Positions 18,630 through 29,394 of a stretch of 64,000 nucleotides of DNA are shown one piece after another. Within the stretch, counting starts at the first letter, position 1. Each line of letters opens with the position of its first letter. The DNA lies in NCBI RefSeq assembly GCF_016918735.1, contig NZ_JAFFPR010000018.1, forward strand, positions 127,232 to 191,231, read 5' to 3'. The DNA is from Leptospira abararensis. GTDB lineage: Bacteria; Spirochaetota; Leptospiria; Leptospirales; Leptospiraceae. Position numbers and translations under genes: made by a program. A model generated the notes under the pieces. That model did not search any database. It saw nothing but the letters and a program-made list of their open reading frames with translations, and was not told the origin of the DNA.

Positions 18630-20540
18630 GTGAACGAATCTTTCTTAGAAAAAAATCTAGCGGCCGTCCCATCAAAATTGGCAGAGGTTGTGCGTCAAAA
18701 AAAAGGAACCCTCGGTCTCTTGGATTCCAATTCAGAATCTATAGAAACCAATTTTTCTTACGAACTGACCAAATCCAAAACAGGAGATCCTACTTTAGAA
18801 TTGGATGGTGTGTGGATTCATAGTCGTTTTGATCCTAAAAAAGAAGCAGAACGTTTTGCCACCGAACTTCCCCATGACGGAACTGAGCGCATTTATCTAT
18901 TGTTTGGTGCCGGTTTAGGATATATTCTTCCATATTTGATAAACAAAGAGAAAGTCACAATCATTTGGATGGAACCCTATCCTTTTTTTATTTGGGAAGC
19001 ATTCCAAATCTTTGATTTTTCCAAACCACTGTTAGATGGAAAATTAATCCTTATCACTGGTGATGGAATGGAGGACCAACTCACCGAAGCTGTGAAAGGA
19101 AAAGGAACCCATCCTATTAGTTTTGTTCCTCACCGTGGTTCTTGGCAATGGAAAGAAGCCGAATACCAGAGATTGAAATATACCGCCGAACAAATGTTTC
19201 ACAAAAAAGATGTGAACCTTGCCACTCTCACTCGTTTTGAAAAAATTTGGGCAAAGAACATTTGTTATAACCTCCCTGAGTTATCCCAGTTTCGACCTGT
19301 CTCGGACCTTTTTGGAATCGCCAGTGGGATCTCCATTGTTGTCGCTTGCGCTGGCCCTAGTCTTTCCGAGTCCATACCCGACCTTGTCGCCTACAGAAAT
19401 CAATTTTTACTTTTAGCTGTGGACACGGCTCTTCCTATCCTTACTTCCTTTGGAGTAGAACCTGATTTAATTTTTTCTGTCGATCCGCAAGCGCTCAACA
19501 GCCAATACCTAGAGGATTATTCTGGAGAAGCCATTTTGGTCTTTGATCCAACTTCTACTTACTTAAGCCTACGATTGGATAAAGGGCCAAACAAAGGTTT
19601 TGTGACCTCGTCCCCGTTTCCACTCATTCGGTTATTGGAAAAAACAGGATCTTCTGAGATTGGTTCTGTTCCCTTTGGTGGATCTGTTTCTACCAATGCC
19701 GCAAGCCTTGCTACGCTTATGGGTGCGAAGTCTGTCTATTTAGTCGGACAGGATTTGAGTTTTACCAAAGGCCTTGCCCATTCGAAAGGGGCAGTTCTCG
19801 AAGAACGATTGAACTATTTAGAAACTAGAAAGTTTCGCAGAGAAAAACACAACTACAAACAACTCTTTGCTTTACCGAGGAAAAAAGTTATAGGGAATTT
19901 AGAAGAAACCTATATCACCAATGAGAAGATGTTGATCTTTAAAAAATGGTTTGAAGACCATGCCAAAGAAAATCCTTGGACCAATTTAACTAAGTTTGGT
20001 GCTAAACTCGAAGGAATTCCCCACTCCGAATTTGGAAATGAATTTTCGAATGATGAAAGTGAAGTAAAAAACCAAACTCATTTAGTTCAGTCAGTTCGAA
20101 ACCAAATTCATTCCCAACTGAAAAAAGAAGAATCTTTTTTCGATAAAACAGGATTGGTTTCAGAGATTCTTTCCACCACAGAATCTTTATCAGAATTTGT
20201 TATCACTGTAAAACGAGGACTTGTTGTGTCCGAAAGGATTTATAACCAAATCAAACGAAACCAAATCAATCCTAAAACTTTTTCAGAAGATATCAAACAA
20301 ATGGACTCCATTGATGAACAAGTCTCTGGAAAAAAAGGTTTGAATGAAATTTTGAGTTTAGGAATCCAAAGGGTGATCTTAACCATCACGGAAGGATATG
20401 ATGATCATTTGAGTTTAGAAGAAAAAGAAAATACCCAACTCGGTGTAGCTAAAAAGTCACTTCTTTTGTACGAAGGGTTGTACGAATCCGTTCGGTCCAC
20501 CAAACGGATGCTCACTAAATCTTTATATAGATTACAATAG
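18630..20540 (+). CDS. DUF115 / Maf-like protein (motility accessory factor type)
   Basis: A 636-residue cytosolic protein with a GTG start directly after the PBP stop. The central region around 235-400 has the DUF115 (MptE-like) core: ACAGPSLSESIPDL, FLLLAVDTALPILTSFGVEPDLIFSVD and VYLVGQDLSFT, a Rossmann-like nucleotide-sugar-binding pattern. Family members in Campylobacter, Helicobacter and Aeromonas (Maf) attach nonulosonic acids to flagellins; others have unknown roles. Spirochaete flagellins are known to be glycosylated, so a role in flagellar modification is reasonable but is inference. No flagellin or nonulosonate genes are adjacent. Confidence 0.85.
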   Translation: MNESFLEKNLAAVPSKLAEVVRQKKGTLGLLDSNSESIETNFSYELTKSKTGDPTLELDGVWIHSRFDPKKEAERFATELPHDGTERIYLLFGAGLGYILPYLINKEKVTIIWMEPYPFFIWEAFQIFDFSKPLLDGKLILITGDGMEDQLTEAVKGKGTHPISFVPHRGSWQWKEAEYQRLKYTAEQMFHKKDVNLATLTRFEKIWAKNICYNLPELSQFRPVSDLFGIASGISIVVACAGPSLSESIPDLVAYRNQFLLLAVDTALPILTSFGVEPDLIFSVDPQALNSQYLEDYSGEAILVFDPTSTYLSLRLDKGPNKGFVTSSPFPLIRLLEKTGSSEIGSVPFGGSVSTNAASLATLMGAKSVYLVGQDLSFTKGLAHSKGAVLEERLNYLETRKFRREKHNYKQLFALPRKKVIGNLEETYITNEKMLIFKKWFEDHAKENPWTNLTKFGAKLEGIPHSEFGNEFSNDESEVKNQTHLVQSVRNQIHSQLKKEESFFDKTGLVSEILSTTESLSEFVITVKRGLVVSERIYNQIKRNQINPKTFSEDIKQMDSIDEQVSGKKGLNEILSLGIQRVILTITEGYDDHLSLEEKENTQLGVAKKSLLLYEGLYESVRSTKRMLTKSLYRLQ

Positions 20541-20541
20541 G

Positions 20542-21591
20542 CTATTCGGTTAAAGATAGAACAGTAAAATCAACACGTCTATTTTTGATCCGACCGGCTT
20601 CTGTGGAATTGGATTCAATTTCCGCCGTTTCACCAAACCCACGATAGTCGAGCTGTTTAACACTTACACCATTTTTTACTAATTCATCATATACAAACTT
20701 AGCACGTTCATCTGATAGAATTTTGTTTTCATCCATCTCACCAATAAAACAAGTATGTCCTTTGACTCGAACACGAATTCCTGGATAGGATTTCAAAGCT
20801 TCTGCTAAAGTAACAATTTTGTCTGCTGCGGCTTCTTCTGTCTGCATACTTTGCTTGATAAAACGAATTTGAAGGTCATTGATGTAGCGAATCGCTCTAG
20901 CTTGGGATTCAAATTGGTCGGAAGCTTTTCCTTCTGTTAGGGCCACTCGCTCCAAAGACCGAGTTCCAACATCTCCCGAAATATTAGAATTTTGATTTGT
21001 GTTTTCAGAAATATTAGAACTTCGATTGCAACTGCGAATTCCAAAAATAATTAAAACAATAAAGAATATAAGAATCAATGTAAGTAAGATGATTCTTCCT
21101 AAACGATTTTGTTTGGGAGTGATTTGAAATTTATTCAAGGCTACCAATTCATTGTATTCTGGAGTTGGAGCCACTTCGTCACGTGAACTATCATCACTTT
21201 CAAAGGTTTCATAGTACGGAGTGAAACCTTCAGTGGAAGATTTTGCAGAACGAGAGGAATTACGCTTTGCCGTGGTTTCTTTTTTAGAGGATGCCTTATT
21301 TGTTGCTTTTTTCTTCGCAGCAGGAACAGAAATCTTTGCTGCCCACTTGCGAATTTCCGAGCGAAGGTATTCATCGGCCTCTGGGCTAAATTTAAAATTA
21401 TCTCGAATGTATTTTACAGTCCGCTTTTCAACTTCCGTATAGTCCCCACCATCTTTAATGGCATCAAAAAGGGTCTTTGCAATATTTTTGCCAATAGGAG
21501 CTTTGCTACGTTTGGTGGCTTTCTCAGCGATTTCTAACAATTCATTATCATATTGTTTACCACTTATGGTACGGTAATAACTATCTGCCAC
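20542..21591 (-). CDS. OmpA-family protein with internal membrane anchor
   Basis: 349 residues. The cytosolic N-terminal half (about 1-160) is helical and then Lys/Ser/Ala-rich, like a flexible linker. A single transmembrane helix at about 166-186 is followed by a periplasmic OmpA C-terminal peptidoglycan-binding domain (about 240-345), with the VKGHTCFIGEMDENKILSDERA and RGFGE plus RRVDF motifs. This topology, with a large cytosolic part joined to a peptidoglycan-binding domain, resembles MotB-like or cytoskeletal linkers more than outer-membrane OmpA. It is the last gene of the valS-purD-prfB operon. The role of the cytosolic half is unknown. Confidence 0.85.
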   Translation of the reverse strand: MADSYYRTISGKQYDNELLEIAEKATKRSKAPIGKNIAKTLFDAIKDGGDYTEVEKRTVKYIRDNFKFSPEADEYLRSEIRKWAAKISVPAAKKKATNKASSKKETTAKRNSSRSAKSSTEGFTPYYETFESDDSSRDEVAPTPEYNELVALNKFQITPKQNRLGRIILLTLILIFFIVLIIFGIRSCNRSSNISENTNQNSNISGDVGTRSLERVALTEGKASDQFESQARAIRYINDLQIRFIKQSMQTEEAAADKIVTLAEALKSYPGIRVRVKGHTCFIGEMDENKILSDERAKFVYDELVKNGVSVKQLDYRGFGETAEIESNSTEAGRIKNRRVDFTVLSLTE

Positions 21592-21653
21592 GTGAAAGCT
21601 CCTTTGTAATCATATCGACAGATCAGGCCAATCTATCCATTCTTTTCTTCGAC

Positions 21654-23150
21654 TTAGGTGTTGAATCCGTCCAGAAATTGGTTATTTTTGATCTTATACT
21701 GTAAAGAACCGCGGCTAATTCCAAGAAGTTTGGCTGCTTCTTCCTGTGTGGATACTCGCTGGAATGCCTCTTTGATCCAGATGGCCTCCAATCTTTCTAT
21801 GGCAATGTTGAGTGATAGATTTTCCGAAGGAGAGAGAATCTCCGTCCCCACTGCAAAACTTTGCACTTTTGAAGTTGATTCGGTTTCTCGTTTCCCATCC
21901 TGCAGGAAGGAATGTGGCTCCAAAACGGTTTCGGGTGGAACAAGAACCGCATACTGGATCACACTTTGTAATTGCCTAACATTTCCACTCCAAGGCATTC
22001 CTGTCAGTGCCTTCAAAGCCTCTCTCGAAAAAGTTTTATTCCTTCCGTATTGTTTGTTGTATTGGTATAAAAAATGGTGAGCAAGAAGTGGAACGTCCCC
22101 TCTTCGTTCGCGTAACGGAGGCATGCGCAACGGAACTTCCGCTAAGCGATAATACAAATCCATAGAAAAAGTTTCTTTCTGGATATCTTCTAATAAATCC
22201 CGTTTGCTTCCGGTAAAAATTCGAATGTTCAGAACCTCATCCTTCTTTTTTATAGAGGGGTTCGGCATCGTTTTATCTCGTAAGGTTTGGAAAAGTCTTG
22301 TTTGTAAATTTGATGGTAAATCTCCAATGGATTCAACGTATAGGGATCCCCCATTGGCTTGTTCTAATTTTCCGGGATTGAATATCTTGCCACTGGAAAC
22401 ACCAAAAAGTTCTGCTTCCAATAGTTCGTAACTAAGACCGGAACAATCTACAGTAAGAAATGGACCATTTTTTCTTTGAGATATATAATGTAAGGCCTTA
22501 GCGATTAATTTTTTTCCAGAACCCTCTTCCCCAATGATCATCACCGATGTATCTGAGGGACCCACTTGCCTGATCCTATGTTTTAAAAAAAGTATGCTCG
22601 GGTCATACCCTAAAATTTCTTCAACCGGATCTTCTTCTCTTTTAGATTTTTCAAAAGCTTCTTTGGCAATCCGTTCTTCTAGTATAACAATTGTCAACTG
22701 AGATGCAAATAGTGTGGCTTGGTTGATAATATCAGATGAGAAAAAATTCACTTTATCCGACTCTAGGTTGAGGACTCCAATAGTAGAATCTCTAGTGACC
22801 AGTGGAATCGCAAGCTCCGAACGAACGGTTTCGATGAGTTTTACATAATCTTTGTCTAAAGTGACATCGGGAACATAGATAATTTCTCTGGTGGAGGCAG
22901 CACGACCAGTTACACCCAAGTTAAACGGAAGTTTGGCAGCAATTTTTTTTTCCCAATCCATCCCTTTGGCGGCAACAATGGTAAGGACTTTTTCTTCCTG
23001 GTCCATAATGGAAATACTACCGGTAGAGGCTCCAAACAGAGTCAGAGTCATGTCCAAAATGAAATTCAAGCGATCCGTAATATTCGGAAGTTGTTGAATT
23101 TCCTTTTGGATCTTCCTTAAAGTACCGGAAATATCCTGTTTTACAGACAT
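21654..23150 (-). CDS. Sigma-54 activator-like regulator (GAF-AAA+-Fis) with degenerate core
   Basis: A 498-residue protein with the plan of a bacterial enhancer-binding protein: GAF sensor (about 20-165), AAA+ domain (about 178-410) and C-terminal Fis-type helix-turn-helix (about 455-490, EEAAKLLGISRGSLQYKIKN). Walker A (GEEGSGKK, 207-214) and the arginine-finger region (LYYRLAEVPLRMPPLRERRGDV) remain. Two key parts are altered: after ELFG (247-250) the GAFTGA loop that touches sigma-54 is absent (VSSGKIFNPGKLEQANGG), and Walker B reads GGSLYVES instead of GG-LFLDE. It probably does not remodel sigma-54 holoenzyme in the usual way; it may act through sigma-70 or only bind DNA. Four bases downstream of prfB. 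Confidence 0.88.
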   Translation of the reverse strand: MSVKQDISGTLRKIQKEIQQLPNITDRLNFILDMTLTLFGASTGSISIMDQEEKVLTIVAAKGMDWEKKIAAKLPFNLGVTGRAASTREIIYVPDVTLDKDYVKLIETVRSELAIPLVTRDSTIGVLNLESDKVNFFSSDIINQATLFASQLTIVILEERIAKEAFEKSKREEDPVEEILGYDPSILFLKHRIRQVGPSDTSVMIIGEEGSGKKLIAKALHYISQRKNGPFLTVDCSGLSYELLEAELFGVSSGKIFNPGKLEQANGGSLYVESIGDLPSNLQTRLFQTLRDKTMPNPSIKKKDEVLNIRIFTGSKRDLLEDIQKETFSMDLYYRLAEVPLRMPPLRERRGDVPLLAHHFLYQYNKQYGRNKTFSREALKALTGMPWSGNVRQLQSVIQYAVLVPPETVLEPHSFLQDGKRETESTSKVQSFAVGTEILSPSENLSLNIAIERLEAIWIKEAFQRVSTQEEAAKLLGISRGSLQYKIKNNQFLDGFNT

Positions 23151-23154
23151 GGGA

Positions 23155-24282
23155 TTATACTTTTGCGTTTGCCTTTTGGTTTGTCAGGTATTTTAAGTAG
23201 GCAATAATAAAATCTTCTAAATCCCCATCCATCACAGCATGAACGTTTCCTGTTTCGAAATCAGTTCGATGGTCTTTTACCAAATTGTAAGGATGGAACA
23301 CATAACTTCGAATTTGTGATCCCCAAGAAATATCTCTCTTTTCACCGGCTTTTTTAGCATTTTCTTCTTCGGCCTTTTGTTTTTCCATCTCATACAAACG
23401 AGCACGAAGCATCTTCATAGCCGTATCACGGTTTTTGATTTGGGATCTTTCCATTTGGCAAGAAACAACAACCCCCGTAGGAATGTGTGTGATTCGCACA
23501 GCAGAGTCTGTCGTGTTTACGTGCTGTCCCCCTGCCCCTGAAGATCTATACACATCCACTCGGAGGTCTTTTTCTTCAATGTTCACTTGGATATCATCGT
23601 CAACTTCTGGTGTTACATACACGGAAGCAAAGGAAGTATGTCTTCGTTTATTGGAATCAAAAGGAGAAATTCGGACGAGTCTATGAACCCCAGACTCACA
23701 TTTTAAGTATCCAAAAGGATGATCGCCTTGGATGTAAAGCGTGGCGTTTTTGATTCCCGCCGTTTCTCCTGGTTGGTAGTCCACAAGTTCTGCACGGTAA
23801 CCTTTTTGTTCACAAAACCTTGTGTACATTCGAAGTAACATATCAGCCCAGTCTTGTGATTCTGTTCCGCCCGCTCCTGGATGGATATTGATAAAAGCTG
23901 CTTTTCCATCATCTTTACCTGCAAGTGCATCTAACATTTGCAAGTTTTCAAAGGCTTCAAACATTCGATCAAAATCATCGTTTAATGATTTTAATCCAAC
24001 CTCGCCCATCTCTTCGGAAGTGAGTTCAATCAAATCAGGAAAATCGAATAGTTCCTTTTTTAATTCCAACCAAGGATCTAACTTTAGTTGTAACTCGTTT
24101 CGTTTTTGAGTGACAGTTTTTGCTTGGTCAGGTGAGTCCCATAATTTTGGATCGTTTGCTTTTTCAATGAGTGAATTTAACCTGTCATAGTCTTCTTGGA
24201 AGTTTTGAGCCGTCCAATAGGTTTGAAAGGATTCCATCATTTCGGATGTTTGTTTTTTTAAGTCTTTGAGTGATCTATCCAT
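23155..24282 (-). CDS. prfB: Peptide chain release factor 2
   Basis: Releases peptides at UGA and UAA. 375 residues, with the codon-recognition motif SPF (206-208) and the catalytic GGQ (251-253). The reading frame is continuous from the ATG at 24282, with no in-frame UGA near codon 26, so the autoregulatory +1 frameshift seen in E. coli and many other bacteria is missing here. Upstream by 23 bases is an uncharacterised gene and downstream by 4 bases the regulator gene, in the valS operon. Confidence 0.96.
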   Translation of the reverse strand: MDRSLKDLKKQTSEMMESFQTYWTAQNFQEDYDRLNSLIEKANDPKLWDSPDQAKTVTQKRNELQLKLDPWLELKKELFDFPDLIELTSEEMGEVGLKSLNDDFDRMFEAFENLQMLDALAGKDDGKAAFINIHPGAGGTESQDWADMLLRMYTRFCEQKGYRAELVDYQPGETAGIKNATLYIQGDHPFGYLKCESGVHRLVRISPFDSNKRRHTSFASVYVTPEVDDDIQVNIEEKDLRVDVYRSSGAGGQHVNTTDSAVRITHIPTGVVVSCQMERSQIKNRDTAMKMLRARLYEMEKQKAEEENAKKAGEKRDISWGSQIRSYVFHPYNLVKDHRTDFETGNVHAVMDGDLEDFIIAYLKYLTNQKANAKV

Positions 24283-24305
24283 AATAGTAAAACCGAAATA
24301 GAAGT

Positions 24306-25145
24306 TTAAAATAAAGAATCTTTACGAAGTCTTTCCACTTCCCACTGAAAGGTGGTTTCTCTGAGTTGAGGTGTATTTCCTTCCACAGTTCCTACAAGAG
24401 AATAACTCGATTCTTTTCCATAGGTGTCAGGCAAACGTTTGAGTATAAACTTACCTGACTTAATGAGTTCAATGATATGAAGCAAAAAAGGATCTTTTTC
24501 CTTTCGACTCATCTCTTCCATCGAATAATAAAAAGTAGAAAGCCCTTTATAGAACCAATCGATACATTCGTTTTTACCACGAGGCCAAATTTGTTCCAAT
24601 CGAATTTCCGATTCTTGGACGAGTGACTTGCCAAGAAATGGTTTTTGTAATACCCGGCACTGCGAATAAATTTCAAAATTTAAATCTCGATCTCCCCCTT
24701 TTTCAAAATCCACACCGATCCAACGAATCCAGGATTTTTTTTCTTTGATGGATAAGGCAGGAATCAGTGCAAACAAATACCCTTGGTCCTTAAAGATTCT
24801 TTCATGGGCCAAATGTTCCAAAATTTCCATAGGAATCATGTAATGACCCTTCGTCCATTCCACCACATAAGGAATGGATTCTAACAAAAGGTATTCCGGT
24901 GGTGTTTCTGAACGAATGATATCACCAAACTGAGTGAGAATAAAAATAAAAGATAATAACTCCTGACGACTGAGCCCGGAAAGAACACTCACAGAACCAC
25001 TTAAATTCTGGAGGGCCCTACGAATCATAAGATGTTGTTGGAGTTGGGTTTGGTTTTCAGACAAAATGATCCCTAGATGTTTTTCAAAATTGCGAAGGTT
25101 TGTACGTTCACAATTTTTAAAATTTCCAGAGATACTAAATGGCAC
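24306..25145 (-). CDS. Conserved-looking protein of unknown function
   Basis: A 279-residue cytosolic protein with no signal peptide or membrane helix and no motif I recognise. It is rich in aromatic and charged residues (for example [15 protein letters not shown] and [26 protein letters not shown]) and predicted mostly helical. It has a GTG start that overlaps the purD stop by one base (TAGTG), so it is translationally coupled to purD and is a genuine gene. Its position between purD and prfB gives no clear functional hint. Confidence 0.75.
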   Translation of the reverse strand: MPFSISGNFKNCERTNLRNFEKHLGIILSENQTQLQQHLMIRRALQNLSGSVSVLSGLSRQELLSFIFILTQFGDIIRSETPPEYLLLESIPYVVEWTKGHYMIPMEILEHLAHERIFKDQGYLFALIPALSIKEKKSWIRWIGVDFEKGGDRDLNFEIYSQCRVLQKPFLGKSLVQESEIRLEQIWPRGKNECIDWFYKGLSTFYYSMEEMSRKEKDPFLLHIIELIKSGKFILKRLPDTYGKESSYSLVGTVEGNTPQLRETTFQWEVERLRKDSLF

Positions 25146-26422
25146 TAGAGAGCTCTCCTACCTATGTCTTTTCTGTAAAACGTATCGGGTGCTTTGATTT
25201 TTGCGAGGAACGTATAACAATCACTAATGGCATCTTTTAAAGTGGTCCCAAAGGAAGTGATTCCGAGAATCCTTCCCCCATTTGCCAAAATTTGATTCTC
25301 TTGGCGTTTGGTCCCTGCATGATAGACAACCACATTCCCTTCGTTTGGTGGAATCTCCAAAGACATTCCTTTTTCTGGCGAATCGGGATATCCTTTGGCT
25401 GCAAGGACAACGATGGCAGAAGATCCTTCTTTCAATTTTAAGTTTCTTTCCGGAAGATTGCCAATCGCCGATGCATAAAAAATTGGCAATATATCTTCAT
25501 CTAAGAGACGAAGTACACACTGGGTTTCTGGATCCCCAAATCGACAATTGAATTCCACGACATTGGGAATTCCTTCTTTGGTAATCATCAGGCCGACGTA
25601 CAAAAGTCCTTTGTAAGGATGGCCAGATAATCGAAAATCATCTAACATTGGTTCGATGATTTGTTCTTTCACTTTCGAAAGAACAGAATCAGTAACAATC
25701 GGTGCGGGGGCATAGGCTCCCATTCCGCCAGTGTTCGGCCCAATGTCTCCGTCATAGGCACGTTTATGGTCTTGGGCCGCAGGCAGGCACATATACCTTT
25801 CCCCATCGGTGATCACAAATAAAGATGCTTCTTCCCCTTCTAAAAAGGATTCAATCACGACTTTATTGCCACTTTCCCCAAACTTTGATTCTAAAAAGAT
25901 TTCATCTAATGCCTGTTTGACTTCTTTGATCTCAAAGGCAACAGTGACCCCTTTTCCTGCAGCAAGTCCATCCGCTTTGACCACCAAAGGTAAGATCTCT
26001 TTTTGGGCATAACTCCAGGCTGTTTCATGATCCGTAAAAACGGCAAAGGACGCAGTGGGAACTTTGGCTCGTTTCATCATTTCTTTTGCGAAATGTTTAC
26101 TCCCCTCCACTTGCGCACAGTATGCGGAAGGCCCAAAACAAGGAAGGTTGATTTCCGCACACCAATCAGAAAGACCATTCACAAGAGGATCTTCTGGGCC
26201 AACCACAACGAGGTTTGTTCCCGATGATTTTATATAATGAATAAATTTAGATTTATCGGTGATTGAAATCTCTGAAGGATCAATAAGTACCTCTTTCGAA
26301 AATCCACCATTCCCTGGAAATACCCGAAGGGATTCCAAGGAATTTGATTTTGAGATGGCATCGGCTAACGCGTGCTCTCTTCCGCCACTTCCAATGAGTA
26401 AAACTTTAAATTTATGTTCCAA
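25145..26422 (-). CDS. purD: Phosphoribosylamine-glycine ligase (GAR synthetase)
   Basis: Second step of purine synthesis, ATP-grasp enzyme of 425 residues. N-terminal GSGGREHAL (11-19) is the phosphoribosylamine-binding loop; the ATP-grasp core includes [24 protein letters not shown] and the signature RFGDPETQ. Overlaps the end of valS by 11 bases and the following gene by one base. Confidence 0.96.
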   Translation of the reverse strand: MEHKFKVLLIGSGGREHALADAISKSNSLESLRVFPGNGGFSKEVLIDPSEISITDKSKFIHYIKSSGTNLVVVGPEDPLVNGLSDWCAEINLPCFGPSAYCAQVEGSKHFAKEMMKRAKVPTASFAVFTDHETAWSYAQKEILPLVVKADGLAAGKGVTVAFEIKEVKQALDEIFLESKFGESGNKVVIESFLEGEEASLFVITDGERYMCLPAAQDHKRAYDGDIGPNTGGMGAYAPAPIVTDSVLSKVKEQIIEPMLDDFRLSGHPYKGLLYVGLMITKEGIPNVVEFNCRFGDPETQCVLRLLDEDILPIFYASAIGNLPERNLKLKEGSSAIVVLAAKGYPDSPEKGMSLEIPPNEGNVVVYHAGTKRQENQILANGGRILGITSFGTTLKDAISDCYTFLAKIKAPDTFYRKDIGRRAL

Positions 26423-29096
26423 TTTTTTCTAAAGCCCTTACCGTGCTATCTAGTTTCTCTTTCCAAGTATTGTACTTTTCTCTTTCTTTTTCTACAACAT
26501 CTGGTTTTGCTTTTTCTAAGAAGGCTGGATTGTTGATTTTATTTTCCAACTTTTCCATTTCTAATTGGATTTGTTTTTTCTCTTTTTCCAATCGTTGTTT
26601 TTCTTTTTCAAAATCAAAAATACCTTCTAATGGAAGAATAATTTCTCCAATCGAAAATGCCCCTACAGAATCAGTATTTTTTGCTTCATACGAATCGATA
26701 AATTCCAAACTCTCTGCTTTCGAAAGTTGAAGGATGGATTTAATTTCTCTTTCCATCATCGCCTTTAGTTCGTTATGGTTACACTTGAGAATCACCTTAC
26801 ATTTTTTCTCAGGTTTGACCCCGAGTTCGGCACGCATATTGCGAATCTTTGTAATGATCTCACGAACAAGCTCCATCCGAACCACTGCTGGTGCGGAATC
26901 AGAAACCCCATAGGTTTTTGGAAAATCTGTTTTGGCTAGTTCGGTTGTTTCCAGTAAAGAGTGAATCTCTTCTGTGATAAAAGGCATAAAGGGATGCAAA
27001 AGCCCGAGTGATTTTTTTAATACACTGATAAGAACTAGTCGTGCTTTCTCTTGTGATTCGGGAGTTACATTTCCATACACACGAGCCTTCGTTAATTCCA
27101 AATACCAATCACAAAAAGATCCCCAAACAAAATCATAAATGGAATTGGCCATCTCAAAAAAATGGTAATCCGAGTAAGCCTTTTCGTAACGAGATAACAT
27201 CCGATCAAATTCATTTAGAATCCAAAGGTCAGTGTCTTCTAAGGTACTAATCTCTGGTTCTTTGGCTGTGAACTCTTCCGGTAGGTTCATAAAAATAAAC
27301 CGACTCGAATTCCAAATTTTATTACAGAAGGAACGATAACCATCTAACCTAGATTCGTCGAAAAGGATGTCTTTTCCTTCCGGTAACACGGCCGCGAGAA
27401 AAAATCGGAACGAATCCGTTCCGTATTTACTCATCATATCCAATGGATCGACTACGTTCCCAAGAGACTTACTGAACTTCTTCCCGTCTTTATCCCGAAC
27501 CAGGCCATGGATGAGAACTTTCTGAAAAGGTACATCATCCATAAATTTCAGACCGTTCATAATCATCCGCGCCACCCAGAAGAAAATAATATCAAAGCCG
27601 GTGACTAAAACCGATGTTGGATAGTATTTTTTAAGTTCTTCGGAATTCTCAGGCCAACCAAATACAGTGAATGGCCAAAGTCCCGAAGAAAACCAAGTAT
27701 CGAGAACATCTTCATCTTGTTTGATGGTCTCTCTTGTAACAGAAATTCCTTTTTTAGAAAAGAGTGATACGGCTTCCTCAATGGATTCAGCGACCACCAT
27801 ATCCCCGTTTGGTGCATAGTATGCAGGGATTCGATGTCCCCACCAAAGTTGGCGAGAAATACACCAATCACGTATGTTTTCCATCCATTCAAAGTAAGTT
27901 TTTTCCCACATCTTGGGTTGGAACTGCACCTTTCCCGATTTTACCACTTCGATTGCAGGTTTCGCTAATGATTCAATTTTTACAAACCACTGGGTCGATA
28001 ACAGCGGTTCAATGACAGCCCCACCCCTTTGGTTGTGGCCGACACTATGGACATGGGTTTCTATTTTTTCAATATAACCCTTGGTTTCCAACTCTTCCAC
28101 AACCCGTTTGCGGGCTTCAAACCGGTCAAGTCCATTGTACTTGCCTGCTTGTTCGTTTAGTGTCCCATCCAAATTCATAATATTGATAGGTGTTAATTGC
28201 AAACGAAGTCCGGCTTCATAGTCATTGATGTCATGGGCAGGAGTGATTTTGACAAGCCCTGATCCAAATTCTTTGTCCACAAAGGAATCAAATAAAACAG
28301 GAATTTCTTTTCCTGCAATCGGGAGAAAAACAAACTTATTTTTTAATGCCGCATAACGCGCATCATCCGGATGAGCACAGACTGCCACGTCACCAAACAT
28401 CGTTTCGGGCCTTGTGGTCGCCACAACAATGTATTCGTCTTTGGTTAGAGTTTTTGGATCTTTAGATTGGAATTCTGCTATCGGATATTTGATATGATAG
28501 AGTTTGCCTTGTTTTTCTTTGTATTCGACTTCAATGTCAGAGATGGCAGTTTTGGTAACTGGGCACCAGTTGATGATTCGTTCCCCACGATAAATCAAAC
28601 CTTCATCATACAAACTGCGAAACACTTTGATGACTGCTTTGGATAATCCTTCATCAAAGGTAAATCTTTCCCGAGACCAGTCCACGGATTCGCCGAGTAA
28701 CCGCTGTTGTTTGGCAATCATTCCACCAGAGTGTGCTTTCCATTCCCAAACTTTTTTTATAAATTCTTCGCGGGTGAAATCGGTTCGTGACTTTCCTTCT
28801 TTGGCCAGTTCCCGTTCCACAACCACTTGTGTGGCGATTCCTGCGTGATCCATTCCTGGAACCCAAACTACGTTTTTACCTTTTTTACGTTCAATGCGAA
28901 TGATGATGTCTTGGATGGTATGATTGAGTGCATGCCCAATGTGTAAGTTTCCAGTTACGTTCGGTGGAGGGATGACGATCGAGAATGTTTCTTTGCGAGA
29001 GGAATCAGGGGCAAAGGTTTTTTTTTCATCCCAGGTTTCTATCCATTTGGGCTCTACGGATTCGGGATCGTAACGGTCAGGTAGCTGTGATTTCAT
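26412..29096 (-). CDS. valS: Valyl-tRNA synthetase
   Basis: Class I synthetase of 894 residues. HIGH is seen in [15 protein letters not shown] (around 50-60) and the KMSKS equivalent is KFSKS in [12 protein letters not shown]. The editing domain ([13 protein letters not shown]), the anticodon-binding domain and the C-terminal coiled-coil arm (Glu/Lys-rich, last 70 residues) that is specific to ValRS are all present. First gene of the minus-strand operon running to 20.5 kb. Confidence 0.97.
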   Translation of the reverse strand: MKSQLPDRYDPESVEPKWIETWDEKKTFAPDSSRKETFSIVIPPPNVTGNLHIGHALNHTIQDIIIRIERKKGKNVVWVPGMDHAGIATQVVVERELAKEGKSRTDFTREEFIKKVWEWKAHSGGMIAKQQRLLGESVDWSRERFTFDEGLSKAVIKVFRSLYDEGLIYRGERIINWCPVTKTAISDIEVEYKEKQGKLYHIKYPIAEFQSKDPKTLTKDEYIVVATTRPETMFGDVAVCAHPDDARYAALKNKFVFLPIAGKEIPVLFDSFVDKEFGSGLVKITPAHDINDYEAGLRLQLTPINIMNLDGTLNEQAGKYNGLDRFEARKRVVEELETKGYIEKIETHVHSVGHNQRGGAVIEPLLSTQWFVKIESLAKPAIEVVKSGKVQFQPKMWEKTYFEWMENIRDWCISRQLWWGHRIPAYYAPNGDMVVAESIEEAVSLFSKKGISVTRETIKQDEDVLDTWFSSGLWPFTVFGWPENSEELKKYYPTSVLVTGFDIIFFWVARMIMNGLKFMDDVPFQKVLIHGLVRDKDGKKFSKSLGNVVDPLDMMSKYGTDSFRFFLAAVLPEGKDILFDESRLDGYRSFCNKIWNSSRFIFMNLPEEFTAKEPEISTLEDTDLWILNEFDRMLSRYEKAYSDYHFFEMANSIYDFVWGSFCDWYLELTKARVYGNVTPESQEKARLVLISVLKKSLGLLHPFMPFITEEIHSLLETTELAKTDFPKTYGVSDSAPAVVRMELVREIITKIRNMRAELGVKPEKKCKVILKCNHNELKAMMEREIKSILQLSKAESLEFIDSYEAKNTDSVGAFSIGEIILPLEGIFDFEKEKQRLEKEKKQIQLEMEKLENKINNPAFLEKAKPDVVEKEREKYNTWKEKLDSTVRALEKIGT

Positions 29097-29214
29097 AGGC
29101 TCTTTGGATTTCTTGCACTTTACTATGTTTCGTAAAGAGTTTAGGGGTCAAGGATGAAACAGCAACCATCAGGTTCGCATTGACAGAAAGGGGTGGCAAA
29201 AGAATCTGGTTGGC

Positions 29215-29364
29215 ATGAACGCAAAAACAGCAAAAATTCTCGGCAAATACGCAACCTTCAAAGGTGTTTCAGAAAAACAATTGAAACGCGATTGGTTGTC
29301 TCTTTCCCATATCGATAAAGATAAAAAAAGACAAGAAATCCTTAAAGAAATCGCTAAAAAATAA
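29215..29364 (+). CDS. Small basic protein (49 aa) of unknown function
   Basis: Short frame beginning MNAKTAKILGKYATFKG and ending KEIAKK, with about one third charged residues and helical character; no cysteines or membrane segment. It starts 118 bases after the divergent valS start. It is followed five bases later by a compact hairpin with a T run (29370-29394), which supports an independent short transcript. The codon usage and amphipathic pattern look coding, but the Shine-Dalgarno is poor (a purine run AAAGGGG lies about 25 bases upstream). Confidence 0.55.
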   Translation: MNAKTAKILGKYATFKGVSEKQLKRDWLSLSHIDKDKKRQEILKEIAKK

Positions 29365-29369
29365 GACAT

Positions 29370-29394
29370 GCGGAAGTTTCCTTCCGCTCTTTTT
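29370..29394 (+). terminator. Rho-independent terminator/attenuator between small gene and thioredoxin gene
   Basis: GCGGAAG (29370-29376), loop TTTC, CTTCCGC (29381-29387), then TCTTTTT running directly into the ATG at 29395. Perfect 7-bp GC-rich stem. Because it lies between the two possible thioredoxin starts, it argues for the later start. Confidence 0.7.
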
